A stretch of 15,437 nucleotides of DNA from Pleomorphochaeta sp964545735 (GCA_964545735.1 CAZJGS010000060.1:1-15437), one strand, 5' to 3'; positions 1 to 6,973 are shown, counted from the first letter of the stretch. Numbers and translations: made by a program. The notes: a model not told the origin generated them from the sequence alone.

Positions 1-2240
1 ATAGAAGATTAATTTGTAGTGATTTAGATTTTAACAATCTAAATGATGTGTTAAGAGAAGTACAAAACAACTTTACATCTAGTAAATATGGTTTAGGACT
101 TCTCTATAGCAAATATCTTGCTTTTACAAAACCTCAAATGACTAAAGATGATAAATTAAAGTCTTTATTAAAGGCTAGTGTTGAACTTACCACAATTGAA
201 GCACCAGACTGGGAGTTTATAGCTGCTAGGATTTTATATCTTCAATTTTCTAACAATTTAAATAAATATAAAATCCAATTTGGGTTTGGTAATTTATATG
301 AAAAAATAAGCTTCTTAAGTGAAAGTGGATTATATGGAAAATATATTTTAGATAGCTATAGTAAAGATGAAATTGATGAAGCGGGAACCTTTATTAAAGA
401 AGATAGAAATGTATTATTTACTTTCAGTGGTTTAGATTTATTGCTTAAACGCTATGTTATTAAAACACATGATCATAAATTATTAGAAACACCTCAAGAG
501 ATGTTCTTAGGAATTGCTTTACACCTAGCAATGAAAGAAGCAAATAATAGATTAGTTTGGGTGAAAAAGTTTTATGATATGTTAAGTGAGCATAAAGTTA
601 CAATGGCAACACCTACCTTAAGTAATGCTAGAAAACCCTACCACCAACTATCCTCTTGCTTCATTGATACAGTACCTGATTCATTAGATGGTATTTATAG
701 GTCCCTAGATAATTTTGCTAAAGTAAGCAAATTTGGTGGTGGAATGGGCCTCTACTTTGGAAAAGTTAGAGCTGTTGGCTCTGCCATTAGAGATTTCAAA
801 GGTATTGCAGGTGGAATAATCCGTTGGATTAAATTAGCAAATGATACAGCTGTCGCTGTAGATCAATTGGGTGTTAGACAAGGTGCAGTAGCAGTATATT
901 TAGATGCCTGGCATAAAGATTTACCTGAATTTTTACAACTTAGAACAAATAATGGTGATGATAGAATGAAAGCACACGATGTGTTTCCAGCAGTATGCTA
1001 TCCTAATTTATTCTGGGAAATGGTTGAAAAAGATATCAATGGAACTTGGTATTTGATGTGTCCTTATGAAATATATAAAACAAAGGGTTATCACCTAGAA
1101 GATTATTTTGGTAAAGAGTGGGAAGAAAAGTATAAAAGCTGTGTAAGTGATTCTAAAATCTCTAAGAGAACTATTGTTGTTAAAGATTTAGTTAGACTTA
1201 TTTTAAAATCTGCAATTGAAACTGGGACTCCTTTTACCTTTAACAGAGACATTGTTAATGAAGCTAATCCTAATAAACACAAAGGTGTAATATACTGTTC
1301 TAATTTATGTACTGAAATTGCTCAAAATATGAAAGAAATTGAATTAATAAGCAATGAAATTTTAAGTGAAGATGGTGATACAATCATTGTTGAAAAAACA
1401 AAACCAGGTGAATTTGTTGTATGTAATTTAGCATCCTTAGCTTTAGGAAATATTAATACTGATGATGAAAAAGATATTGAGGAAACAGTAAATAGCGTTG
1501 TTAGAGCTTTAGATAATGTTATTGATTTAAATATGTACCCAGTTCCATATGCAAAAATAACTAACCAAAGATATAGATCTATTGGATTGGGAGTTAGTGG
1601 TTATCACCACATGCTTGCAAAACATCATATTAGTTGGGAAAGCCAAGATCACCTAGATTATGTTGATAAAGTATTTGAAACAATAAACTATAGTGCTATA
1701 AAAGCTAGTATGAATTTAAGCAAAGAAAAAGGTAGCTATGAATACTTTGAAAATAGTGAATGGCAAACTGGTAAATACTTTGAAAGAAGAGAATATAATA
1801 GTGAAAAATGGTTAGCCTTAAAAGATGAAGTAAATAAAAATGGAGTGAGAAATGCTTATCTTATGGCAATTGCTCCAACTAGTAGTACTAGTATCTTAAT
1901 AGGAACAACAGCTGGATTGGACCCAATAATGAATAAATTTTACCTAGAAGAAAAGAAAAATATGATAATTCCAAGAGTTGCTCCTCAATTAAGTCAAGAT
2001 ACATTTTGGTATTACAAGAGTGCTCACTTAATTGATCAAAAATGGAGTATTAAAGCTGGTGGTGTTAAACAACGACATATTGACCAAGCCATGAGCATGA
2101 ATATTTATATAACAAATGAAATGTCTTTTAGAACAATTTTAGATTTATATATAGAAGCCTACAAAAGTAAAGTTAAGACAATCTACTACTTGAGAAGTCA
2201 AGCCTTAGAAGTTGAAGAATGTGCATCCTGCAGCTCATAA
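1..2240 (+). CDS. nrdA: Ribonucleoside-diphosphate reductase, alpha (catalytic) subunit, class I; 5' end cut by window
   Basis: Large subunit of aerobic ribonucleotide reductase; reduces ribonucleotides to deoxyribonucleotides in the cytoplasm with NrdB. Numbering here is from the GTG at 48, but the frame is open without a stop to the left edge, so GTG48 is probably internal and the true start, with the beginning of the N-terminal regulatory region, is upstream. Active-site landmarks are all present: C204 in 'LSSCF' and C459 in 'VVCNLAS' (the redox pair), N419/C421/E423 in 'CSNLCTEIA' (thiyl radical Cys and catalytic Asn/Glu), Y713-Y714 in 'TIYYLRS' (radical-transfer tyrosines), and C725/C728 in the tail 'ECASCSS' (the swinging re-reducing pair). 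nrdB follows after 20 bp, so the two are co-transcribed. Subunit identity is sure; assignment to class Ia rather than Ib rests on the partner and is less certain. Confidence 0.96.
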   Translation, partial: RRLICSDLDFNNLNDVLREVQNNFTSSKYGLGLLYSKYLAFTKPQMTKDDKLKSLLKASVELTTIEAPDWEFIAARILYLQFSNNLNKYKIQFGFGNLYEKISFLSESGLYGKYILDSYSKDEIDEAGTFIKEDRNVLFTFSGLDLLLKRYVIKTHDHKLLETPQEMFLGIALHLAMKEANNRLVWVKKFYDMLSEHKVTMATPTLSNARKPYHQLSSCFIDTVPDSLDGIYRSLDNFAKVSKFGGGMGLYFGKVRAVGSAIRDFKGIAGGIIRWIKLANDTAVAVDQLGVRQGAVAVYLDAWHKDLPEFLQLRTNNGDDRMKAHDVFPAVCYPNLFWEMVEKDINGTWYLMCPYEIYKTKGYHLEDYFGKEWEEKYKSCVSDSKISKRTIVVKDLVRLILKSAIETGTPFTFNRDIVNEANPNKHKGVIYCSNLCTEIAQNMKEIELISNEILSEDGDTIIVEKTKPGEFVVCNLASLALGNINTDDEKDIEETVNSVVRALDNVIDLNMYPVPYAKITNQRYRSIGLGVSGYHHMLAKHHISWESQDHLDYVDKVFETINYSAIKASMNLSKEKGSYEYFENSEWQTGKYFERREYNSEKWLALKDEVNKNGVRNAYLMAIAPTSSTSILIGTTAGLDPIMNKFYLEEKKNMIIPRVAPQLSQDTFWYYKSAHLIDQKWSIKAGGVKQRHIDQAMSMNIYITNEMSFRTILDLYIEAYKSKVKTIYYLRSQALEVEECASCSS

Positions 2241-2260
2241 TATATTAGGAGAAAGATAAT

Positions 2261-3310
2261 ATGGATAACAATAAAATAATAAGAAGACCAATGTTTAATG
2301 AACATGGTGATATCTCTTTAGATAAAAGAAAAATGGTTGGTGGAAATACCACAAACTTAAATGACTTTAATAATATTAAATATAGTTGGGTAAGTGATTG
2401 GTATCGACAAGCTATGAATAACTTCTGGGTACCAGAAGAGATAAATATGAATACAGATGTTCAAGATTATCGATTACTAGATAAATATGAAAAAGATGCC
2501 TATGACAAAGTTTTAAGTTTTTTAATCTTCCTAGATAGTGTTCAAACTGCTAACTTACCAAATGTTAGTAATTATATTACAGCTAATGAGGTTAATCTTT
2601 GCTTAACAATCCAAGCTTTTCAAGAAGCTGTCCACTCTCAAAGCTATGGATATATGCTAGATACTATTTGTGCACCCCAAGAGAGAACTGAAATTTTATA
2701 TCAATGGAAAGATGATAAGCATTTACTTGAGAGAAATAAATATATTGGTAATTTATATAATGAATTCCAAGAAGATCCTAACTTAACGAGTTTAGTTAAA
2801 ACTATGGTTGCAAATTATATTCTTGAAAGTATTTATTTTTATTCAGGCTTTATGTTTTTCTATAATTTAGGGAGAAACAGCAAAATGCCTGGTTCTGTTC
2901 AAGAAATTAGATATATTAACAGAGATGAGAATACTCACCTATGGTTATTTAGATCTATTCTTTTAGAAATGAAGCAAGAAGAACCTCAAATGTTTACCAA
3001 AGAATTAATTGATTCTTATAGAGAAATGATTAGAGTTGGTTGTGAGATGGAAATTGATTGGGGCCATTATGTAATTGGTGATAATATTTCCGGCTTAAAT
3101 AAACAAATGGTAACTGACTACATTCAATACCTTGGAAATTTACGTTGCACTCAACTAGGATTTAAAAAATTATATGAGGGCCATGATAGTGAACCAGATT
3201 CATTACAATGGGTAAGTCAGTATGCAAATGCTAATATGATTAAGACTGATTTCTTTGAAGCTAAAAGCACCGCTTATGCTAAAAGTTCAGCTTTAGTTGA
3301 TGATCTATAG
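2261..3310 (+). CDS. nrdB: Ribonucleoside-diphosphate reductase, beta (radical-generating) subunit, class I
   Basis: Small subunit of ribonucleotide reductase; its di-metal centre makes the tyrosyl radical passed to NrdA. 349 aa, complete. The metal ligands can be read in order: D92 ('FLD'), E122 and H125 in 'QEAVHSQSY', E189 in 'ILES', E223 and H226 in 'RDENTH'. The radical tyrosine is present as Y129, and D222 fits the radical-transfer Asp. So this is a Tyr-radical enzyme, not the Phe-containing class Ic. The C-terminus 'ALVDDL' fits the acidic tail that docks into NrdA. The ATG has a good Shine-Dalgarno (TTAGGAGA, 9 bp upstream). It is followed within 60 bp by a hairpin terminator. A degraded copy of its last codons lies at 4068-4112. 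Confidence 0.96.
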   Translation: MDNNKIIRRPMFNEHGDISLDKRKMVGGNTTNLNDFNNIKYSWVSDWYRQAMNNFWVPEEINMNTDVQDYRLLDKYEKDAYDKVLSFLIFLDSVQTANLPNVSNYITANEVNLCLTIQAFQEAVHSQSYGYMLDTICAPQERTEILYQWKDDKHLLERNKYIGNLYNEFQEDPNLTSLVKTMVANYILESIYFYSGFMFFYNLGRNSKMPGSVQEIRYINRDENTHLWLFRSILLEMKQEEPQMFTKELIDSYREMIRVGCEMEIDWGHYVIGDNISGLNKQMVTDYIQYLGNLRCTQLGFKKLYEGHDSEPDSLQWVSQYANANMIKTDFFEAKSTAYAKSSALVDDL

Positions 3311-3357
3311 AAAATCTACCTCAAATATTCGATTATAAGAATTATTTATTTTAAACC

Positions 3358-3391
3358 AAAGGCTTAGTTCAATAATGGACTAAGCTTTTTC
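3358..3391 (+). terminator. Rho-independent terminator of nrdAB
   Basis: The stem gcttagttc (3362-3370) pairs with ggactaagc (3377-3385) with one G-U pair and loop aataat. It is flanked by AAA on the left and TTTTT on the right. It lies about 50 bp after the nrdB stop codon. A near-identical hairpin is found at 4162-4191. Confidence 0.88.
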
Positions 3392-3623
3392 TATTGATAT
3401 AAATAACTGTTTAAAACAATCAAATAAGCCATTTCCGGTAAGCTAAAAAGGGGTTTATAAATTTATGACAGGCCTCTTGCGTAGTAATAATACTTTCACT
3501 TGTTTTGCAATCTTATTATAGAAAGCATTAGACCTACCTTAAGAGAACTTTTATTATGTAAATAAATAAATATTGAATATGATACAATAATTAATTAATT
3601 ATTTGGTTACCAAAAACATTAAT
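3392..3623. other. Intergenic stretch without a gene: one 23-bp repeat copy and an AT palindrome
   Basis: I see no supportable ORF here. It holds one diverged copy of the 23-bp repeat (3483-3505, listed separately) with the start of a second, decayed unit just after it (tgcaatc, from 3506). Further on is a perfect 18-bp AT-only palindrome at 3586-3603 (aataattaa|ttaattatt). The palindrome could be a protein site or chance in AT-rich DNA. The stretch leads into the Fur-like site and promoter of the small gene at 3684. Confidence 0.5.
3483..3505 (+). repeat. Isolated copy of the 23-bp repeat found at 4245-4313
   Basis: The unit here, agtaataat followed by actttcacttgttt, matches the three tandem units at 4245-4313 in length and core (ACTTTCACTTG). 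It lies 98 bp after the first terminator stem; the tandem array lies 60 bp after the second terminator stem. Confidence 0.7.
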
Positions 3624-3642
3624 GATAATGAAAATCACTAAC
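3624..3642. promoter_or_regulatory. Fur-box-like operator upstream of the 81-aa gene
   Basis: gataatgaaaatcactaac agrees at 16 of 19 positions with the classical Fur box (GATAATGATAATCATTATC). Read as a 7-1-7 site (3623-3637) the left half is perfect and the right half has 5 of 7. It ends 5 bp before the -35 hexamer of the predicted promoter, a place where a regulator could block or modulate polymerase. Chance matches are more likely in AT-rich DNA. Confidence 0.45.
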
Positions 3643-3647
3643 ATATC

Positions 3648-3683
3648 TTGACGTTCTAGATAATTTTTTTTTATATTATCACC
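3648..3683 (+). promoter_or_regulatory. Predicted sigma-70 promoter giving a leaderless mRNA
   Basis: TTGACG (3648-3653), an 18-bp spacer, then TATATT (3672-3677). The usual start point 7 bp after the -10 falls exactly on the A of the ATG at 3684. No Shine-Dalgarno lies before this ATG, which fits a leaderless transcript. Confidence 0.5.
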
Positions 3684-3929
3684 ATGATAGATTTACACGA
3701 ACAAATATTTGATGAAACTTATGAAATAATACTTAAAGCCCTTAAAGCCCGTTCACAAAATCCAGATTTCTCATGTGAGAAGACAAAAATGGAACTTGAA
3801 AGCTTTTATAAATATGAAGGCTTGGACTGGACTGGAAGAGGTGATATTAAACAGGCTGAAATTGAAGGCACCATACTAGCGTATGAGTCTTTCATCATGC
3901 AACTTGAGCGTGGGGAAGACGTTTCTTAG
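3684..3929 (+). CDS. Small protein of unknown function (81 aa)
   Basis: I do not recognise a family. The protein is acidic, lacks a signal peptide and membrane segments, and looks mostly helical. A central glycine-containing segment, 'EGLDWTGRGDIKQAEIEGT' (about residues 45-63), has the look of a conserved motif. Evidence that it is a real gene: a promoter with a Fur-like box directly upstream, and base composition (about 37% GC by my count, with CGT, GCC, GCG and GGG codons) unlike the surrounding AT-rich intergenic DNA and somewhat unlike the AGA-rich neighbours. There is no Shine-Dalgarno; the ATG coincides with the predicted transcription start. It stands alone between two copies of the nrdB tail/terminator module, so it may have arrived or been trapped by the rearrangement. 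A link to iron or redox control is only an inference from the Fur-like site. Confidence 0.7.
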   Translation: MIDLHEQIFDETYEIILKALKARSQNPDFSCEKTKMELESFYKYEGLDWTGRGDIKQAEIEGTILAYESFIMQLERGEDVS

Positions 3930-4067
3930 TCTGTACTCTAGTGCTATGTCCTTTCTATTTAATATATTTTGTATTGATACATAGTCACGAAAATTAAAGG
4001 CTTCAAAAAGGTTAATAGAAACTTAATTCTATTAAACACGGGTTAGAGAATTAAATTTTTAGAGGCC
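3930..4067. other. Intergenic stretch with an imperfect inverted repeat
   Basis: No gene is visible. The inner hairpin is ttaatagaa (4012-4020) / ttctattaa (4027-4035). An outer pair of arms is aggcttcaaaaagg (3998-4011) against ccttctttgaagct (4066-4079), matching apart from two single-base bulges. The right arm runs into the nrdB-tail remnant. There is no U-tract, so it is not a standard terminator for the small gene. Confidence 0.4.
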
Positions 4068-4112
4068 TTCTTTGAAGCTAAAATCCCTACTTTAATTGAT
4101 AATTTGTAGAAA
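4068..4112 (+). pseudogene. Decayed duplicate of the 3' end of nrdB
   Basis: The first 16 bases (4068-4083) are identical to nrdB 3251-3266, and 4090-4112 match nrdB 3291-3313 at 19 of 23 positions, all four differences being transitions. Translated, it reads FFEAKIPTLIDNL-stop, beside FFEAK...ALVDDL-stop in nrdB. Conservative changes (V to I, D to N, synonymous Leu) fit descent from a once-coding sequence. There is an internal gap of 18 bp relative to nrdB, and nothing recognisable as nrdB upstream of 4068. A second copy of the nrdB terminator follows. Confidence 0.75.
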
Positions 4113-4161
4113 CCTAAACTAAAAATATTTAATTCTATAAATTTTCTATTTAAGACTAAAT

Positions 4162-4191
4162 GCTTAGTTCAGAAAGGGACTAAGCTTTTTT
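4162..4191 (+). terminator. Second copy of the nrdAB terminator
   Basis: The stem gcttagttc (4162-4170) / ggactaagc (4177-4185) with loop agaaag and a TTTTTT tract matches the hairpin at 3362-3385 at 21 of 24 positions, the only differences being in the loop. It no longer follows a gene, only the nrdB-tail remnant. It may now insulate the ATPase downstream. Confidence 0.8.
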
Positions 4192-4244
4192 ATTTTTAAT
4201 GCTTTAATAATTTAAAAAACCTTAGATATAACAATTCACCTTCA

Positions 4245-4313
4245 AGTAATCGTACTTTCACTTGCTTTGAAATCGTACTTTCACTTGCTTAGTAATAGGA
4301 CTTTCACTTGCTT
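4245..4313 (+). repeat. Three tandem 23-bp direct repeats upstream of the DUF4143 ATPase
   Basis: Units 4245-4267, 4268-4290 and 4291-4313 are each exactly 23 bp. They share the 13-bp core ACTTTCACTTGCTT minus its last base and a variable 7-9 bp head (agtaatcgt, tgaaatcgt, agtaatagg). The last six bases of the third unit are the candidate -35 hexamer (TTGCTT, 4308-4313) of the downstream promoter. The period is close to two helical turns, so a protein binding every unit would sit on one face of the DNA. Confidence 0.85.
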
Positions 4314-4336
4314 TTGGAGTAATATTAATTTATAAT
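4308..4336 (+). promoter_or_regulatory. Predicted sigma-70 promoter of the 410-aa ATPase
   Basis: TTGCTT (4308-4313), a 17-bp spacer, then a perfect TATAAT (4331-4336). The weak -35 is part of the third 23-bp repeat, so a repeat-binding protein would affect this promoter. A Shine-Dalgarno (TTAGGAGA) and ATG follow. Confidence 0.6.
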
Positions 4337-4353
4337 ATTGTTAGGAGAAACAT

Positions 4354-5586
4354 ATGTTAGTAAAACGGTGGGCCGAAAAAGAATTGGAATTATTTCTTAA
4401 AACTTTTAGAATAGTTGGTATATATGGTCCACGACAATGTGGAAAAACTACCCTAGCAAAAAACATAGTAGATCAATCAAATATTTTATATCTTGATCAA
4501 ATCAATAATGTAGAGAATATGAAGGATTACATAATAGAATTTATCAATAATGGTGATTCACCAGTATTAATTGACGAAGTCCAAAAAGCTCCTTTCATTA
4601 TAAATCAAATAAAGCATATTGTTGATTTGAATAATACAAAAGGACAATTCTTATTAACAGGATCTTCAAACCCTTTATTACTACCATATTCAAAAGAAAG
4701 TTTAGCCGGAAGAATAGGTATGATATATCTGAATACTTTAACAGAAGGAGAAATAAGAAGTAATAAGTCGACTTTCTTAGACAGCATATTTGCTATACAA
4801 AAAATAAAGCGAAAACATATTTGCTCTAGAAAAGAAATACTTCAAATTGCACTTAGAGGCGGTTATCCAGAAATATTAGCACTTACCAATGAGCAAAGAG
4901 CTATATGGTATAAAGCCTATATTGATACCATAATTACTAATGACTTAAAGCAATTAACGGGATTAATAAAAACAGTTGAATTAAAACAACTACTGACAAT
5001 ATTGGCAACTTTTTCTAGCAAATATATTAATTATAACAAAATAGCCACAACACTAGGACTAAATGTAGAAACGGTAAAAAAGTATTTACTATATTTAACT
5101 ACTGCGGGATTAGTTTCTACTGTTCCCTCTTATCAAAAAACTGATTATAAACGGCTAATAAAAGCTCCTAAAATATTTTTAACTGACTCTGGCTTACTAT
5201 CAAGTTTATTAAATTGGGATTATGAAATTATAAGCAAAACCCCAGATATCTGTGGAAAACTAGTTGAATCCTTTGCATTTCATGAATTAAAAGCTATGAT
5301 AGATATCGATATCAATTACAATCTATTTCAATTTAGAGAAAACAATGGTCATGAAATAGATTTTATTATAGAAAATGAATCTAGAAACCATGTTGTAGCA
5401 ATAGAAGTAAAATCTAGTGAAAGCATAAGTAAAAGTGATTTTAAAAACATCAAATGGTTCAAAAAAAATATTTTAAATGCTGATATCAAATTCACTGGAA
5501 TTGTTATGTATACAGGTAGTTTGAGCTACAACATAGCAGAAGATTCTGATTTATTTGTCTTATCAATGGCCCAATTATATTCATAA
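4354..5586 (+). CDS. AAA_14 / DUF4143 ATPase (410 aa)
   Basis: Cytoplasmic P-loop ATPase of the AAA_14-DUF4143 group; the cellular role of this widespread group is not established. Visible parts in order: Walker A 'GPRQCGKTT' (25-33, K31), Walker B 'VLIDEVQ' (D74, E75), 'LLTGSS' (100-105), arginine-finger-like 'SLAGR' (R120), 'GGYPE' (169-173), a winged-helix-like stretch 'INYNKIATTLGLNVETVKKY' (225-244), then a PD-(D/E)XK-like end with 'HEIDFII' (E334, D336) and 'AIEVKSS' (E351, K353). Length is normal for the family. It has a Shine-Dalgarno AGGAG 7 bp before the ATG. It is transcribed towards a second DUF4143 ATPase. The winged helix and the repeats at its promoter make autoregulation possible, but that is inference. 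Confidence 0.9.
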   Translation: MLVKRWAEKELELFLKTFRIVGIYGPRQCGKTTLAKNIVDQSNILYLDQINNVENMKDYIIEFINNGDSPVLIDEVQKAPFIINQIKHIVDLNNTKGQFLLTGSSNPLLLPYSKESLAGRIGMIYLNTLTEGEIRSNKSTFLDSIFAIQKIKRKHICSRKEILQIALRGGYPEILALTNEQRAIWYKAYIDTIITNDLKQLTGLIKTVELKQLLTILATFSSKYINYNKIATTLGLNVETVKKYLLYLTTAGLVSTVPSYQKTDYKRLIKAPKIFLTDSGLLSSLLNWDYEIISKTPDICGKLVESFAFHELKAMIDIDINYNLFQFRENNGHEIDFIIENESRNHVVAIEVKSSESISKSDFKNIKWFKKNILNADIKFTGIVMYTGSLSYNIAEDSDLFVLSMAQLYS

Positions 5587-5593
5587 AAAATTG

Positions 5594-5638
5594 ATACTAA
5601 AAAAAACTAAGTAAATCTTTATAATCTTTTTTTGATAT
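5594..5638. terminator. Possible bidirectional terminator between the convergent ATPases
   Basis: An A-tract (5599-5606) can pair with a T-tract (5627-5633), extended by ATA/TAT with one mismatch and a G-U pair. The loop is about 20 bases. It reads as A-tract stem plus T-tract in both directions, and it lies just after one stop codon and about 90 bp from the other. It has almost no GC pairs, so it is weak. Confidence 0.3.
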
Positions 5639-5730
5639 TATTCATATGTAGCAAATTGAAGTACGCAAATAAGCAACTAATTATTATCTAATAAATAAAA
5701 GTGAGATAAAATTACTTTACAACAACAATA

Positions 5731-6924
5731 TTATTCCAATAAGAAATTAATTATATTTTTGTGAATTATTCCACTCTCACTCATAGGTAATGAATCCATT
5801 GTCAATATATACTTTGGGTAACTATCTTTTAATAAATAGAAAGGAGCAAATTCCCTTTTTCTTGTATTCTCATCTAAAATAGACAAAGATACTTGGTAAT
5901 AGCTTATAGCTCCATTGATTTCTGCAATAAAATCAATTTCCTTATCACCAATTTTCCCAATACTCACCCTATAACCTCTTCGAATCAATTCTAAATAAAC
6001 TATATTTTCAATAATATGACCAATATTAGTTTTCCCATTACTTAAAAGCAATGATTTAAAACCAGAATCAACAAAATAATACTTGTCTAAAGTTTTCAAA
6101 TATTGCTTCCCCTTCAAATCAAATCTTCTCACATCATAAAAAATATATGCATCTTTTAATCCTCTAATATAATTATCAATTGTTGATGGAGCAATTATTC
6201 TTTTATCGGCCTTCAATATATTAGCTATTTTATTAGAAGAGACAGGACTCCCTACATTATCAAATAAAAATCTTATTACTACCTCTAGGGATTGAACATT
6301 AGAAATAGTCTTTCTAGATACAATATCTTTCAATAAAACAGTATTAAAAATACCATTTAAATAATCTCTTCTTGATTCAATCTTATCAATATAACAGGAT
6401 TCAGGGAAACCTCCATTTTCTAGATACATTGAAAATGTTTCACTTATATTTCCACCTTTTAACTCATAATATTCTTTAAAAGAAAACGGTAACATATTTA
6501 TTTCAATATATCGACCAGAAAGTAAAGTTGCTAATTCACTAGATAGCAATTGAGCATTCGACCCGGTTAAATATATATCTAAGTTCTCTCGAATAAATAA
6601 GCTATTAATTGTAATTTCAAAATTTGGTACTAATTGAACTTCATCAATAAAAAGATAATTTATTTCGTTGGGAATCAATTTAGATAATACATAATAATTT
6701 AACTTATGATATTCTTTGATTACTTCATTGTCCAAATCTTCAAAATTAATATAAACGAATTGATTGTCTTTAACACCTTCAGAAGATAAATAATCCTTAA
6801 ATTGCTTCAATAATGTAGATTTTCCACAACGTCTTACACCAGTTACAATCTTAATGACATTAACTTCTTCTAAATCTATTAACTTCTTAAGATAAAATTC
6901 TCTTTTTATTTTCTTGGTATTCAT
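5731..6924 (-). CDS. AAA_14 / DUF4143 ATPase, second subfamily (397 aa)
   Basis: P-loop ATPase of the same broad group as the + strand gene but clearly a different branch. Walker A is 'TGVRRCGKST' (K35), Walker B 'LFIDEVQ' (D94, E95), then 'LTGSN' (119-123), 'LLSGRY' (R138) and 'GGFPES' (171-176). The nuclease-like end has 'KEIDFIA' (E329, D331), but 'YYQVS' stands where the other gene has E-x-K, as is usual in this subfamily, so nuclease activity is doubtful. I chose the ATG at 6924. The longer in-frame start at 6960 lies inside the -35 box of a perfect promoter and would not be transcribed from it. With that promoter the mRNA would be leaderless, and indeed there is no Shine-Dalgarno. Cellular function unknown. 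Confidence 0.9.
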   Translation of the reverse strand: MNTKKIKREFYLKKLIDLEEVNVIKIVTGVRRCGKSTLLKQFKDYLSSEGVKDNQFVYINFEDLDNEVIKEYHKLNYYVLSKLIPNEINYLFIDEVQLVPNFEITINSLFIRENLDIYLTGSNAQLLSSELATLLSGRYIEINMLPFSFKEYYELKGGNISETFSMYLENGGFPESCYIDKIESRRDYLNGIFNTVLLKDIVSRKTISNVQSLEVVIRFLFDNVGSPVSSNKIANILKADKRIIAPSTIDNYIRGLKDAYIFYDVRRFDLKGKQYLKTLDKYYFVDSGFKSLLLSNGKTNIGHIIENIVYLELIRRGYRVSIGKIGDKEIDFIAEINGAISYYQVSLSILDENTRKREFAPFYLLKDSYPKYILTMDSLPMSESGIIHKNIINFLLE

Positions 6925-6931
6925 AAATGGT

Positions 6932-6960
6932 ATTATAATCCCAACAAAATACAATGTCAA
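6932..6960 (-). promoter_or_regulatory. Perfect consensus sigma-70 promoter, leaderless start
   Basis: On the minus strand: TTGACA (6960-6955), a 17-bp spacer, TATAAT (6937-6932), then accattt and ATG (6924). Both hexamers and the spacer length are consensus. The expected start point is 6925 or 6924, so the message starts at or one base before the AUG. This also fixes the gene start. Confidence 0.75.
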
Positions 6961-6973
6961 ACTTTTATAATTA

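Noticed and set aside
1..47. Treating GTG at 48 as the true nrdA start
   Set aside because: The frame is open to the window edge, the upstream codons read like protein, and there is no Shine-Dalgarno, so the gene is simply cut by the window.
3251..4112. Integrative element using the nrdB 3' end as attachment site (direct repeats flanking an insert)
   Set aside because: There is no integrase or other mobility gene in the roughly 800 bp between the copies, and the copies have diverged with an 18-bp gap, so a decayed duplication is the simpler reading.
4245..4313. CRISPR array
   Set aside because: The units are directly adjacent 23-bp repeats with no unique spacers, and no cas genes are nearby.
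6925..6960. Longer N-terminus (12 extra residues) for the minus-strand ATPase
   Set aside because: Its start codon lies inside the perfect -35 hexamer, so the message from that promoter cannot contain it.
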